Position numbers and translations under genes: made by a program
In this document: one piece after another, positions 52,916 through 62,307 of the stretch
How the letters are laid out: the number at the start of each line of letters is the position of its first letter
How positions within the stretch are numbered: position 1 is the first letter of the stretch
Assembly (NCBI RefSeq): GCF_019670125.1
Contig: NZ_AP023033.1
Location: 62,001-126,000 of the forward strand
From: Agarivorans aestuarii
GTDB lineage: Bacteria > Pseudomonadota > Gammaproteobacteria > Enterobacterales > Celerinatantimonadaceae
DNA length: 64,000 bases
Direction of reading: 5' to 3'
The notes under the pieces: generated by a model
Database searches by the model: none
The model's input: the letters and a program-made list of their open reading frames with translations, nothing else
What the model was told of the DNA's origin: nothing

Positions 52916-53545
52916 TTATTTTTTGATGCGGCGAGCACCTAAGCCAAGTAATGCTAAAGCAAATACTGCTAGGCTTGATGGCTCTGGCACTGTAGCAGGT
53001 GCTTGAGCTAAGCTGTATTCAAAACCAATCGCGCCAATATTGTCGCTAACTGCTTCTGAGCTTACAGCGTCACTGCTGTTTAAAGATTGACGGATTAAGC
53101 GAGTAAAACTAATGTCATTGGCGCCAATTGTATGAGTGTTGTCCGTTGAGTAAGGTGTTTCATTCAAGTCGTTATCAAAGGCTAAGAAACCTAAAATGGT
53201 GCCTGCAGCGATGTTTAGACTTAAATCAATCTTAGAACTTTGGTTTTCGAATAAGCCCAGTTGAGTAAAATTGGTAGTTGAAGCGCCAAATTCTGGAGGT
53301 GTTGCAGAAAACTCTAGAATTTGTAAGTCGTAGTTTTGTGATATGCCAGAGCTGTTGGATAACCAAATAGATTCAAACGTCATGTCTTCTAGGGTTTCAA
53401 ACCAGTAGCCTCGCTCTCTGGCAGTACAACAACCACCACCGCTAAGGCTGGGCTCTACAATTACCCCAGCATTAGCAGTACTCACGAAAGCCGATGATAG
53501 TAGCAGTAGAGATACAGCGAAAAAGCTTGAATACTTATTTAACAT
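52916..53545 (-). CDS. PEP-CTERM sorting-domain exported protein
   Basis: A 209-residue protein with an N-terminal signal (cut after TANA) and a C-terminal PEP-CTERM tripartite signal: VPEPSS, a hydrophobic helix (LAVFALALLGLGA) and basic RRIKK. The middle is a beta-rich domain with a Cys-Cys pair (GGGCCTARERG) near the start. PEP-CTERM proteins are sorted by exosortase, which is not in this window. Function unknown; perhaps a surface or biofilm matrix protein. Confidence 0.85.
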   Translation of the reverse strand: MLNKYSSFFAVSLLLLSSAFVSTANAGVIVEPSLSGGGCCTARERGYWFETLEDMTFESIWLSNSSGISQNYDLQILEFSATPPEFGASTTNFTQLGLFENQSSKIDLSLNIAAGTILGFLAFDNDLNETPYSTDNTHTIGANDISFTRLIRQSLNSSDAVSSEAVSDNIGAIGFEYSLAQAPATVPEPSSLAVFALALLGLGARRIKK

Positions 53546-53711
53546 CTTGATTATGTTCCTAATTTAATATGGTGTCGCTTAATGTTGACGACTGTAAAGC
53601 AGGAACTGCGCCAATCTATAATATGGTGTTTTATCAAAACCTTAGTACTTAGAGGCTGTGTATTGTATGAGCTTATGTAAAAACTACTGACACTTTTTTC
53701 ACCGGTAGCTT

Positions 53712-54977
53712 TTAATGTGGTTTGATAGGGTTTAGGCGCCCGCATAGTAGCTTAATAAATTGCTGTACAGCGATAAATACCGCGCATAATACCAATACGT
53801 AAATGCTTTGCTGTCCTAAGGCAACTAACAGTAAGCAACAAAGCAGCACGCCTACTATGGCGAGTACCTTATAAAAACCACGCAATAAAATGGCGCCAGC
53901 TAGCATACTCAACAGATAGACCATGATGAAATTGCCATTGGCATAACGGATTAACTCGTCCAGTGGTAACTCAAATAGCCAGGTTGCAACACAGCTAAGC
54001 GCACAAACTAAAACAATGGTGCTAAGCGCATGTTGTGGAATTTTATTTTTGGACAAACGCGCTAACGGTTTTAGCCGCTGACCTTCATCGGCCATGCTCC
54101 AGAGCAAGCGCGAAAAGCCTTGTATATAAATATTGATGCTAGCGTAACAAGCTAAATATCCCACAATGGCGGCTAGCCACTTGGCTTTTTGACCAAAGAT
54201 AATCGCTACCAAATGAGGCAGTGACTGGGTATTGGCAAGTTGGTCTCCATAGCTGCCGTACTTAAGCACCACCACCGATGCCGCCCAGTACACGGCACCT
54301 GCTAAAAACACACCCAATAATAAGGCAATGGGGAAATCTCGTTCTGGCCGACGAAACTCCTCGCCCATATGGGCAAAGGCTTCAATGCCTACAAAACACC
54401 AAAACATCACAGCTAATGCAGGGGCAATGCTAGGAGTATCGATCTGTTCAGGAAGCTGATAATCGCCTGTTTGCACATCGCCCTGCCACCACAATGCCGC
54501 TACAAGCAATACAATCGCAATCGCAATCAAACCTTGAATATTGCCTGAGAGCTTTGCGCCTCCCATGCCTAATAGCCACATGCTGAGTAGCGTACCAAGT
54601 TGAATGATTAAGGCGGTATTTGGCGTGATGGAAAACATCGCCTGCCAAAATCCGGTCGCCATCATTAGCGCAGCAGGCAAGCCAACCGGTAACACCGAAA
54701 TGAATAAAAAGGCCGTGAGTTTTTCGGCCCGAGGTCCCAAGGCTTTGGCAACAAAGTGAGCGGCCCCACCGGCGTGTGGATAGCGCTTGCCTAATGCCGC
54801 AAAGGTAAAGGCAATTGGCAATACCAAGCTAATGAGTAATAGCCAGGCTAATAAAGAACTGTGTCCGGCAATGCTGGCGGCAATAGCAGGAACAACAAAG
54901 ATGCCAGTGCCAAGTAAAGAGGTGGCGAGTAATGCGATGCCTTGGCTGATGCCAAGTTGTTGATTTAAGCGGCTCAT
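53712..54977 (-). CDS. yjeH: YjeH-like amino-acid exporter (APC family)
   Basis: A 421-residue APC-superfamily transporter of the length of E. coli YjeH (418). It matches YjeH strongly along the first half: ISQGIALLATSLLGTGIFVVPA, PHAGGAAHFVAKALG, VLPVGLPAALMMATGFWQAMF and MFWCFVGIEAFAHMGEEF. About 12 membrane helices. YjeH exports L-methionine and branched-chain amino acids in E. coli. Single gene, no clear ribosome site. Confidence 0.9.
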   Translation of the reverse strand: MSRLNQQLGISQGIALLATSLLGTGIFVVPAIAASIAGHSSLLAWLLLISLVLPIAFTFAALGKRYPHAGGAAHFVAKALGPRAEKLTAFLFISVLPVGLPAALMMATGFWQAMFSITPNTALIIQLGTLLSMWLLGMGGAKLSGNIQGLIAIAIVLLVAALWWQGDVQTGDYQLPEQIDTPSIAPALAVMFWCFVGIEAFAHMGEEFRRPERDFPIALLLGVFLAGAVYWAASVVVLKYGSYGDQLANTQSLPHLVAIIFGQKAKWLAAIVGYLACYASINIYIQGFSRLLWSMADEGQRLKPLARLSKNKIPQHALSTIVLVCALSCVATWLFELPLDELIRYANGNFIMVYLLSMLAGAILLRGFYKVLAIVGVLLCCLLLVALGQQSIYVLVLCAVFIAVQQFIKLLCGRLNPIKPH

Positions 54978-55081
54978 GAATGCTCACAGGATGAATAACA
55001 AAGCTAAAGCATAGCGCCAATCAACTCACTTGAAAGCTGTCAAAATAGCGGAAACTAACGCTAAATAGTCGGTGTTTGCCG

Positions 55082-55891
55082 TTAATTTAACGGTGAGTCC
55101 AACCTAGACTCTAGCTGCTCTAAAAGTTCGGCGTAGCGGCCGCTTGTTTTGAGCTTTTGTAAACCTTGGTTAAATTGCTGCAAATAATGCTGATTTTCCG
55201 AATGTTTTTTAGAGAGCATAAGCCGAAAGTGACGTTGCTCTACAAGAGTTTCGGAATAAGTAATTTGCTGGGTCTCTGCTTCGCTCAAGTGATTGGTCAT
55301 GTAGTGCAAGGCAACGGTCTTGGTTAGCGCTATTGCATCGATGCGTTGATATAACAAGCGTTTAAATAGGCTTTGGTAGTCTCCCGCGATTTCTAAGCTA
55401 ATCAATTCTTTTTCCGCAGTTTTTTCTAGGGTGGGGTAAACCGCAGCCACGGTTCCACCTATACTAATGCCCCTTAGGTCTTCGATGGTTTGCCAGTGAA
55501 TCGGATTAGACTTCAATGAGAATAGTATTTCTTTATCACTCACAATGGGCTCGCTAAACCAAAAGTGTTGTTTGCGTTGTTCGGTTTCAATCCAGGCTAA
55601 GCTACCATGCCATCTGAAATTGGCTGCGCCAAAGCCACGCCGAGCATATTCAAAGGAGCGTTTCCATGGGTAGTAACCGTAATACGTTTTGATACCTTGT
55701 TGAGCAAAAGCTTCGCTAACAATTTGTGCGGCTATGCCGCCTTTTGCCAAGTCTATTGAAAGATAAGGTGGCCATTCACCACTGGTTAAATTGATGTTTT
55801 TAACAGCAAATGCTGGGTGCGAAAATGCGCTTAGCAAACTCACCAGTAAACAAAATATACCCAAATAACATTTACTTAACTTTCTTATCAT
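55082..55891 (-). CDS. Periplasmic family-3 solute-binding-like protein (269 aa)
   Basis: A 269-residue protein with a signal peptide (cut after HPAFA) and a family-3 binding fold: INLTSGEWPPYLSIDL at the ligand cleft, YYGYYPWKRSFEYARRG, FSEPIVSDKEILFSLK, LRGISIGGTVAAVYPTL and, at the end, FNQGLQKLKTSGRYAELLE. Such proteins without transporter genes are common in Alteromonadales and Vibrio. Ligand unknown. Confidence 0.85.
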   Translation of the reverse strand: MIRKLSKCYLGIFCLLVSLLSAFSHPAFAVKNINLTSGEWPPYLSIDLAKGGIAAQIVSEAFAQQGIKTYYGYYPWKRSFEYARRGFGAANFRWHGSLAWIETEQRKQHFWFSEPIVSDKEILFSLKSNPIHWQTIEDLRGISIGGTVAAVYPTLEKTAEKELISLEIAGDYQSLFKRLLYQRIDAIALTKTVALHYMTNHLSEAETQQITYSETLVEQRHFRLMLSKKHSENQHYLQQFNQGLQKLKTSGRYAELLEQLESRLDSPLN

Positions 55892-56212
55892 TATCTTTTT
55901 AGTTTATTAACTTTTGTCTTTTTCAAGTGTAGTCGAGGGCTAAATAACGGTGCTTAATTTTCAAACCAACTACCTATTTTGAGTAGCGTTGTAAAAATTA
56001 TTTCCGCGATTTCACAAAATCAAGTTTGCCGGAGTACGTGAATTTTAGCGTCATTTTATTACCCAAATGTAATTATATTACAGATTTTGATGGTTAAATA
56101 TTCAACATACCTCTTTAGGGTAGTTTAAAGTTGTTATTGATCTACATCATTCTTTTATTTTTGTTACATCTTATTATCCGCGCATTAATCTTATTTTGTC
56201 GCTGGAAAATCT
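55892..56212. other. 321-base AT-rich divergent spacer carrying the nir promoter
   Basis: No gene was found. The first 200 bases hold nothing recognisable; the last 100 carry the FNR/Nar-type promoter described separately. Confidence 0.6.
56108..56177 (+). promoter_or_regulatory. Predicted FNR- and NarL/NarP-type nirB promoter
   Basis: TTGATCTACATCAT (56137-56150) matches the FNR consensus in 9 of 10 fixed positions, and a -10-like TATTAT is at 56172-56177. If transcription starts near 56185 the FNR site is centred near -41.5, class II spacing. TACCTCT-T-TAGGGTA (56108-56122) is a near-palindrome of NarL/NarP heptamers centred near -70, as in the E. coli nir promoter, with a 1-base instead of 2-base spacer. 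Confidence 0.65.
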
Positions 56213-58771
56213 ATGAGCAAGCTGAAGCTAGTAGTTGTTGGTAACGGTATGGTGGGGCACCGTTATTTAGAAGATTTGGTCGAGAAGGCTGACTTAAGCC
56301 AATTCGACGTAACAGTTTTCTGTGAAGAGCCTCGAGTTGCCTACGACCGTGTTCACTTGTCTTCATACTTTTCTCATCACACCGCTGAAGAGCTGTCTCT
56401 TGTTAAACATGGCTTCTACGAAAAACACGGCATTGAGGTATTGCTTGGCGAACGAGCTATCAATATCAACCGTGAGCAAAAAGTGGTGTATTCAAGCACT
56501 GGTCGAGAGATTGCTTACGACAAACTAGTAATGGCTACGGGTTCTTACCCTTGGGTTCCACCGATTAAAGGTAGCGAAAATAAAGACTGCTTTGTTTACC
56601 GTACCATTGAAGATTTAAAAGCCATTGAAGCATCTGCTAAAAAGAGTAAGAGCGGTGCCGTTGTAGGTGGCGGTCTATTAGGTCTAGAAGCGGCGGGTGC
56701 TTTAAAAGCGCTAGGCGTAGAAACCCATGTTATTGAGTTTGCTCCAGTATTAATGGCCGAGCAGCTCGACCAGCAAGGTGGTTTATTACTGCGCAACAAA
56801 ATTGAGCGCATGGGTGTGCAAGTGCACACCAGCAAAAACACCTTAGAGATCCAAGCGCAAGGTGAGCATGCTCGTAATACCATGCAATTTGCCGATGAAA
56901 CCAAGCTAGAAGTTGATTTCATTGTGTTCTCTACCGGTATTCGTCCGCAAGATAAGCTAGCGCGCCAATCTGAGCTAAGCATTGCACCTCGCGGCGGTAT
57001 TGCGATTAACGATCAATGTTTAACTTCAGACGAAAACATCTACGCTATTGGTGAATGTGCTTCTTGGAACGAAAGCTTCTTTGGCTTAGTGGCGCCTGGT
57101 TACAAAATGGCGCAGGTAGCGGTTGATCACTTGTTAGGTAACAACAGCGCTTTCGAAGGCGCGGACATGAGCGCCAAGCTTAAGTTACTGGGAGTAAAGG
57201 TAGGTAGCATTGGTGATGCCAATGGTCGCACGCCAAACTGTAAGAGTTTTGTTTACCAAAACGATGAAGAGGGTGTGTATAAGCGCCTGATCGTTTCAGA
57301 AGATGGCAAAAAACTATTAGGTGCAGTGTTAGTGGGCGATACCGCTGATTACGGCAATTTACTACAGCTTAAACTTAACGATATTGATTTACCTGAACAT
57401 CCAGACACGCTTATCTTGCCTGCTCATGCGGGTGCAGAAAAACCTGCAATGGGCGCAGACTCTTTACCTGATTCAGCGGTCATTTGTTCTTGCTTCGATG
57501 TTACCAAAGGTAAGATAGCTGCAGCAGTGGCAGATGGCCAAACGACTATGGCCGAGATTAAAGCCTCTACTAATGCAGGTACTGGCTGTGGTGGTTGTTT
57601 ACCGCTAATTGGCCAAGTATTAAATGCAGAGTTGGCTAAAGCCGGCGTAGAAGTTAATAACCACCTTTGTGAACATTTTGAATACTCACGCCAAGAACTG
57701 TTCCACCTAGTTCGAATTGAAGGCCATAAAAGCTTTGAACAGGTATTAAACAAACACGGTAAAGGTTACGGCTGTGAAGTATGTAAACCAGCCGTTGGCT
57801 CTATTTTAGCTTCTTGCTGGGGCGACCACGTATTGGCGCCAGAGTTAGTAAGCCTGCAAGATACCAATGATAACTTCCTTGGCAACATGCAAAAAGACGG
57901 CACCTACTCGGTGATTCCGCGCATGGCCGGTGGCGAAGTTACTCCTAAAGCCCTTGGCGTACTGGCTGAAGTGGCCGAAGAATATGCCCTTTATACAAAA
58001 GTGACTGGCGCCCAGCGCATTGGTTTATTTGGTGCGCAAAAAGATGACCTTCCAAATATTTGGCGCAAGCTAATTGCCGTGGGTTACGAAACTGGCCAAG
58101 CCTACGGTAAAGCCTTACGCATGGCTAAAACCTGTGTAGGTAGCACTTGGTGTCGTTTTGGTGTGCAAGACAGTGTTGGTTTGGGCGTAATGCTAGAAAA
58201 CCGTTACAAAGGCATTCGTACTCCTCACAAAATGAAGTTTGGTGTATCGGGTTGTACCCGCGAATGTGCCGAAGCCCAAGGTAAAGATTTAGGCATTATC
58301 GCCACCGATGCGGGCTGGAATATGTACGTGGGCGGCAACGGTGGTATGAAACCACGTCACGGTGATTTACTGGCCGCAGACTTAGACCAAGAAACCCTAA
58401 TTAAATACGTAGATCGTTTCATGATGTTCTACATTCGCACCGCCGACAAATTACAACGTACTTCGGTTTGGTTAGAGAACCTAGAAGGCGGTGTTGATTA
58501 CCTGCGTGAAGTAGTTGTAAACGACAAGCTTGGCATTAACCAACAACTAGAAGTCGACGTGGCTAAATTGGTTGCGAGCTATAGCTGTGAGTGGAGCGAC
58601 ACTCTAAACGACGAAGCGCAACTTAAACGTTTTGCTCATTTCATTAATAACGACCAACGTGATGAAAACGTAGTGTTTGTTAGCGAGCGCGAACAGCATC
58701 GCCCGGCTACTTTTGCCGAGAAACACCCACAGGCAAAAGGCGACATTCTACACGTTGAGTTGGAGGCATAA
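56213..58771 (+). CDS. nirB: NADH-dependent nitrite reductase large subunit NirB
   Basis: An 852-residue assimilatory/ammonia-forming nitrite reductase. In order: FAD domain (VVVGNGMVGHRYLEDL), NAD domain (AVVGGGLLGLEAAGAL), a BFD-like [2Fe-2S] domain (VICSCFDV, then GTGCGGCLP), and sirohaem/[4Fe-4S] reductase halves with TCVGSTWCRFG and GVSGCTRECAEAQGKD. Length is as usual for NirB. It reduces nitrite to ammonia with NADH in the cytoplasm. GGAAA precedes the ATG. First gene of nirB-nirD-nirC, with cobA next. Confidence 0.96.
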   Translation: MSKLKLVVVGNGMVGHRYLEDLVEKADLSQFDVTVFCEEPRVAYDRVHLSSYFSHHTAEELSLVKHGFYEKHGIEVLLGERAININREQKVVYSSTGREIAYDKLVMATGSYPWVPPIKGSENKDCFVYRTIEDLKAIEASAKKSKSGAVVGGGLLGLEAAGALKALGVETHVIEFAPVLMAEQLDQQGGLLLRNKIERMGVQVHTSKNTLEIQAQGEHARNTMQFADETKLEVDFIVFSTGIRPQDKLARQSELSIAPRGGIAINDQCLTSDENIYAIGECASWNESFFGLVAPGYKMAQVAVDHLLGNNSAFEGADMSAKLKLLGVKVGSIGDANGRTPNCKSFVYQNDEEGVYKRLIVSEDGKKLLGAVLVGDTADYGNLLQLKLNDIDLPEHPDTLILPAHAGAEKPAMGADSLPDSAVICSCFDVTKGKIAAAVADGQTTMAEIKASTNAGTGCGGCLPLIGQVLNAELAKAGVEVNNHLCEHFEYSRQELFHLVRIEGHKSFEQVLNKHGKGYGCEVCKPAVGSILASCWGDHVLAPELVSLQDTNDNFLGNMQKDGTYSVIPRMAGGEVTPKALGVLAEVAEEYALYTKVTGAQRIGLFGAQKDDLPNIWRKLIAVGYETGQAYGKALRMAKTCVGSTWCRFGVQDSVGLGVMLENRYKGIRTPHKMKFGVSGCTRECAEAQGKDLGIIATDAGWNMYVGGNGGMKPRHGDLLAADLDQETLIKYVDRFMMFYIRTADKLQRTSVWLENLEGGVDYLREVVVNDKLGINQQLEVDVAKLVASYSCEWSDTLNDEAQLKRFAHFINNDQRDENVVFVSEREQHRPATFAEKHPQAKGDILHVELEA

Positions 58772-58773
58772 TC

Positions 58774-59097
58774 ATGAGTTTCGAAACCGTTTGTAAGTTA
58801 AACGATATTACCCCAGGTACCGGTATTTGCGCGCTAGTAAATGGCCAGCAAGTAGCCCTTTTTCGCCCACGTAACAATGAGCAAGTATTTGCCATTAATA
58901 ACATGGACCCTTTTGCTAATTCGAACGTATTGTCGCGCGGATTGATTTGTGAGCATCAAGGTCAGCTTTGGGTAGCAAGCCCACTTAAGAAGCAACGTTT
59001 TAATCTTGAAACCGGCATCTGCCTAGAGAACCCAACGGTTTCGGTAGCGAGCTATAAGGTGCAGATTAAAGCCGACAGTGTTGCGGTGAGTGCATAA
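58774..59097 (+). CDS. nirD: Nitrite reductase small subunit NirD
   Basis: A 107-residue Rieske-fold protein (E. coli 108). The Rieske Cys/His ligands are not all present, as expected for NirD, so no cluster is predicted. It stabilises or supports NirB. The start lies two bases after the nirB stop, with GGAG inside the end of nirB. Confidence 0.94.
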   Translation: MSFETVCKLNDITPGTGICALVNGQQVALFRPRNNEQVFAINNMDPFANSNVLSRGLICEHQGQLWVASPLKKQRFNLETGICLENPTVSVASYKVQIKADSVAVSA

Positions 59098-59129
59098 CAG
59101 ATTTTATTTTAGAAAATTAAGGAAGCATT

Positions 59130-59942
59130 ATGTCTTACGTAAAACCCGCTGAATTCGTTCAAACCATGATCGATGCCGGTGAAAGCAAAGTATTTATGTC
59201 TACTCGCGATACCATTGTGCGCGGCATTATGGCTGGTGCAATTTTAGCGATTGCAGTAGCTGTAGCTATTACCGCAGCAGTGCAAACCGGTATGCCTATT
59301 GTGGGTGCTTTAGTATTCCCAGTTGGTTTTTGTATTTTGAACCTTATGGGTTTTGACCTACTAACTGGTGTATTTGCATTAGCGCCATTGTCGCTGTTTG
59401 AAAAACGCCAAGGTGTCACCGCCAAAGGTGTGCTTCGTAACTGGCTATTAGTGGGTTTAGGTAACCTTATTGGTGCGGTATCGGTAGCATTTTTGGTTGC
59501 CTTAACCTTTACCATGAACTTTAGTGTTGAGCCTGGCGCAGTAGGCCAAGCCTTTGTTAAAGCTTCAACAGCCCGTACTTTAGGCTTTGCCGAGCATGGC
59601 TTAAACGGTTGGATTACGGTGTTTGTTAAAGGCATCTTGTGTAACTGGATGGTGTGTTTAGGTGTAGTTGGCGCAATGACCTCTAAAACCGTTGGCGGTA
59701 AAGTATTGGCGATGTGGTTCCCAATCTTCATCTTCTTTGGTTTGGTATTTGAACACGCCGTAGTAAACATGTACCTATTCCCATTAGGCATGATGTTAGG
59801 TGCTGAATTTACTATCACCGATTGGTTAGTATGGAACCAAATTCCAGTTACTCTTGGTAACTTGGTTGGTGGCTTATTGGTAACTGGCCTAAGCCTTTAT
59901 GTTACTCACGGTAAAACCTTGCCACAACGTAAAGCTGCTTAA
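59130..59942 (+). CDS. nirC: Nitrite transporter NirC (formate/nitrite transporter family)
   Basis: A 270-residue FNT-family channel (E. coli NirC 268) with six membrane helices. The N-terminal cytoplasmic helix (SYVKPAEFVQTMIDAGESK), GFDLLTGVFAL, RNWLLVGLGNLIGA, VKGILCNWMVCLGV and the central-pore segment FEHAVVNMY, with its conserved His, are visible. It moves nitrite across the inner membrane for NirBD. AAGGA precedes the ATG, and a terminator follows. Confidence 0.92.
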   Translation: MSYVKPAEFVQTMIDAGESKVFMSTRDTIVRGIMAGAILAIAVAVAITAAVQTGMPIVGALVFPVGFCILNLMGFDLLTGVFALAPLSLFEKRQGVTAKGVLRNWLLVGLGNLIGAVSVAFLVALTFTMNFSVEPGAVGQAFVKASTARTLGFAEHGLNGWITVFVKGILCNWMVCLGVVGAMTSKTVGGKVLAMWFPIFIFFGLVFEHAVVNMYLFPLGMMLGAEFTITDWLVWNQIPVTLGNLVGGLLVTGLSLYVTHGKTLPQRKAA

Positions 59943-59975
59943 GCACAATACACAGTAGTTTTACCGCAAAATGAT

Positions 59976-60004
59976 AACCCCTTGCTGTTGCTAGGGGTTT
60001 TTTT
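59976..60004 (+). terminator. Terminator after nirC
   Basis: A stem with AACCCCT/AGGGGTT (59976-59982 with 59993-59999), one T-T mismatch, two inner pairs, a four-base loop and seven T. Confidence 0.88.
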
Positions 60005-60102
60005 GTATTTGAAGCTTATGAACTGATACTCTACGGTTTTGGCCTTAAGGCCCGTTACACTAAATATAATATTCGCTCTACCGAGTAATAAGGAAACAGA
60101 CG

Positions 60103-60876
60103 ATGCCCCACTCTTCTTCTACCGCTATTAACGAGCTGGGTTTTGTTTCGCTGGTTGGTGCAGGGCCTGGTGATCCAGACTTGCTTACCGTAAAGGCGGT
60201 GAAGCGCATCCGCACAGCCGATGTCATTGTATTTGACCGTTTGGTGTCGCAAGAGATCCTCGATTTAGCTTCGCCTACCGCAGAGATGGTGTACGTTGGC
60301 AAAAAGCTTGATCATCACTTTGTACCGCAAGATGAAATTAACCAAATCTTGGTAGACCAAGCCAAGTTAGGCAAACACGTGGTTAGGCTAAAGGGCGGCG
60401 ACCCGTTTATTTTTGGCCGTGGCGGTGAAGAGTTGCAATCATTAGCAGCCGAAAACTTAGCTTTTGAAGTGGTGCCTGGCATTACTGCTGCGGTGGGTTG
60501 TACCGCCTATGCGGGTATTCCACTCACTCATCGTGACCATGCGCAAAGTGTGCAATTTATTACTGGCCATTTAAAACAACATGGTGAAGATATTGATTGG
60601 CCTTCCTTAGCGCATTCTAATCACACCTTGGTGTTTTATATGGGCCTTAAGCAGTGCCCAACCATTCAGGCAAATCTGATTAAAAATGGCTTAGCCGATA
60701 CCACTCCTTGTGCCATCATTGAGCGTGGTGCCACGCCGCAGCAACGCGTTTTAACCGGCAGTTTAGCTGAACTACCAGAGTTGGCGCAGCAAGCCGAAAG
60801 CCCGTCTTTAATTGTTGTAGGCAGCGTTACAGAGTTGCACAAAGAGCTGGCTTGGTTCGCGCCAGAGTCGGTTTAG
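60103..60876 (+). CDS. cobA: Uroporphyrinogen-III C-methyltransferase CobA
   Basis: A 257-residue SUMT enzyme. The SAM-binding motifs are VGAGPGDPDLLTVKA, VIVFDRLVS, VRLKGGDPFIFGRGGEE, VPGITAAVGCTAYAGIPLTHR and FYMG. It methylates uroporphyrinogen III at C2 and C7 to precorrin-2, on the way to sirohaem, the cofactor of NirB. It lacks the oxidase/chelatase part of CysG, so those steps are encoded elsewhere. AAGGA lies before the ATG, after the nirC terminator. Confidence 0.95.
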   Translation: MPHSSSTAINELGFVSLVGAGPGDPDLLTVKAVKRIRTADVIVFDRLVSQEILDLASPTAEMVYVGKKLDHHFVPQDEINQILVDQAKLGKHVVRLKGGDPFIFGRGGEELQSLAAENLAFEVVPGITAAVGCTAYAGIPLTHRDHAQSVQFITGHLKQHGEDIDWPSLAHSNHTLVFYMGLKQCPTIQANLIKNGLADTTPCAIIERGATPQQRVLTGSLAELPELAQQAESPSLIVVGSVTELHKELAWFAPESV

Positions 60877-60933
60877 CTTAATCCGTGAAAAGCTTGGTCA
60901 TATTAAATAGGGTGATTAAAGGGAAGTTAGTGC

Positions 60934-61359
60934 TTGGATAAGTTTGATCAAAAAATTGTCGCTATGTTAGTGGCCAATGCGCGTACTCCGGTGAGTCAAA
61001 TTGCTCGACAGGTAAACCTTTCGCGTTCGGCCACCGCCGAGCGCATCGCCAATTTAGAGAGCAGTGGGCAGATCAGTGGCTATCACGCTAGCTTGGGCAC
61101 CCATAGCGAGCAAGCGCCGATTGCTGCGCATTTAGAGCTTCGCTACAAAGAGCACAACTGTGAAGCTTATGCAGAGATTATGCGTGGCATTCCGGAGATT
61201 AAACGCTGTCAGGCCATATCTGGCGACGTTGATATGTTGCTGTACGTTGAAGTGGCCTCAATGGCTCGACTAGAAGACATTCGTTTGCAGCTAGAGCAAA
61301 TGGAAAAAATGGTGATGGTGCGCACACACATGGTGCTTAGGGAAATGTTTAGTCGCTAA
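60934..61359 (+). CDS. Lrp/AsnC-family regulator
   Basis: A 141-residue regulator: an N-terminal helix-turn-helix (ARTPVSQIARQVNLSRSATAERIANLE) and a RAM ligand domain (about 65-140, with GDVDMLLYVEV). It starts at a TTG after GGGAAG. Alone or in an operon with the DUF3565 gene 8 bases later. The amino acid sensed cannot be told. Confidence 0.88.
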   Translation: MDKFDQKIVAMLVANARTPVSQIARQVNLSRSATAERIANLESSGQISGYHASLGTHSEQAPIAAHLELRYKEHNCEAYAEIMRGIPEIKRCQAISGDVDMLLYVEVASMARLEDIRLQLEQMEKMVMVRTHMVLREMFSR

Positions 61360-61367
61360 GGGTGGCA

Positions 61368-61574
61368 ATGGATCAAGTTATTATCGGCTTTCAATTAGAC
61401 AACGAGCGCCATTGGATCGCTCGGTTAGCTTGTGGCCACTATCAACACGTACGCCATCAACCTCCTTGGCAAAACCGCCCTTGGGTCACTAGCTATCAAG
61501 GTCGCGCTAGCATGTTAGGTAAAGAGCTCACTTGTGTAAAATGCCTCGAAAACGCCCCCCGCGATTGGAATTAA
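61368..61574 (+). CDS. DUF3565 protein (68 aa)
   Basis: A 68-residue protein matching the DUF3565 pattern: IIGFQLDNERHWIARLACGH, QHVRHQPPW, NRPWVTS, GRASMLGKELTC and CVKC near the end. The two Cys and His residues suggest metal binding. I start at the ATG at 61368 where AAGGG sits five bases upstream; a GTG at 61362 would add two residues. Function unknown. Confidence 0.85.
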   Translation: MDQVIIGFQLDNERHWIARLACGHYQHVRHQPPWQNRPWVTSYQGRASMLGKELTCVKCLENAPRDWN

Positions 61575-61652
61575 TAAATAATTCAAGCCTGTAGATCTAT
61601 TTTTATTCACCGCCCGTTTTATAAGTAATTTTTAAAACTGGCGTGGGTAGAT

Positions 61653-62204
61653 ATGCAACTAGCCTCTAGCTTAAATCGCAGATATATTTTTTTACTTAGC
61701 CTTCTGGCTGGCATGTGGGGCTGTTCTAGCGCTGAGATATCCAGCTATGCAAGTAACCAACCTGCCTTAGTGCTGGAAGACTTTTTTGATGGCCAGCTAA
61801 GTGCTCACGGCATAGTGAAAAACCGCAGTGGCGAGCTCATCCGCTATTTTAATGTTGAGATCACTGCTAGCTGGGATGAAACGGGCGTGGGCACCCTTGA
61901 TGAGCACTTCATTTTTGACGATGGCGAAAAGCAGCAACGTATTTGGACCTTGAGCAAACAAGCTGATGGTAGTTTTCTTGCTCGTGCTAACGATGTTAGC
62001 CAACCGGCGCAGATGCACCTCTCTGGTAATGCCTTGTTTATGGACTATGTGCTCACTTTGCAATATAAAGGCAAACCGCTAGATGTTGCGGTTGAAGACA
62101 AAATGTATTTAGTGAATCCAAATACCATTGTGAACGAGTCAGTGATGCGAAAGTTTGGATTTAAAGTGGGCTCGGTAAGCCTAGTGATTCAAAAGCAGTC
62201 TTAG
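61653..62204 (+). CDS. DUF3833 lipoprotein
   Basis: A 183-residue lipoprotein with lipobox-like MWGC (Cys24). The body fits DUF3833: LEDFFDGQLSAHGIVKNRSGE, FDDGEKQQRIWTL, LSGNALFMDYVL and VEDKMYLVNPNTIVNESVM. The family is a beta-sandwich of unknown function common in Vibrio and Shewanella. Single gene on the plus strand. Confidence 0.85.
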   Translation: MQLASSLNRRYIFLLSLLAGMWGCSSAEISSYASNQPALVLEDFFDGQLSAHGIVKNRSGELIRYFNVEITASWDETGVGTLDEHFIFDDGEKQQRIWTLSKQADGSFLARANDVSQPAQMHLSGNALFMDYVLTLQYKGKPLDVAVEDKMYLVNPNTIVNESVMRKFGFKVGSVSLVIQKQS

Positions 62205-62307
62205 TTTGCCTTCACACAAACGTAAGCTAAACAACGCCTCAGCTGTTAAAGCCAGGCAAACTGGGCTAGGTATGTAGTAAGCAATTTAAATATTAAGAGA
62301 GAGCTCT

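Noticed and set aside
59159-59818. 219-codon frame opposite nirC
   Set aside because: Long because nirC codon choice keeps the antisense frame open; content is proline/threonine-rich shadow.
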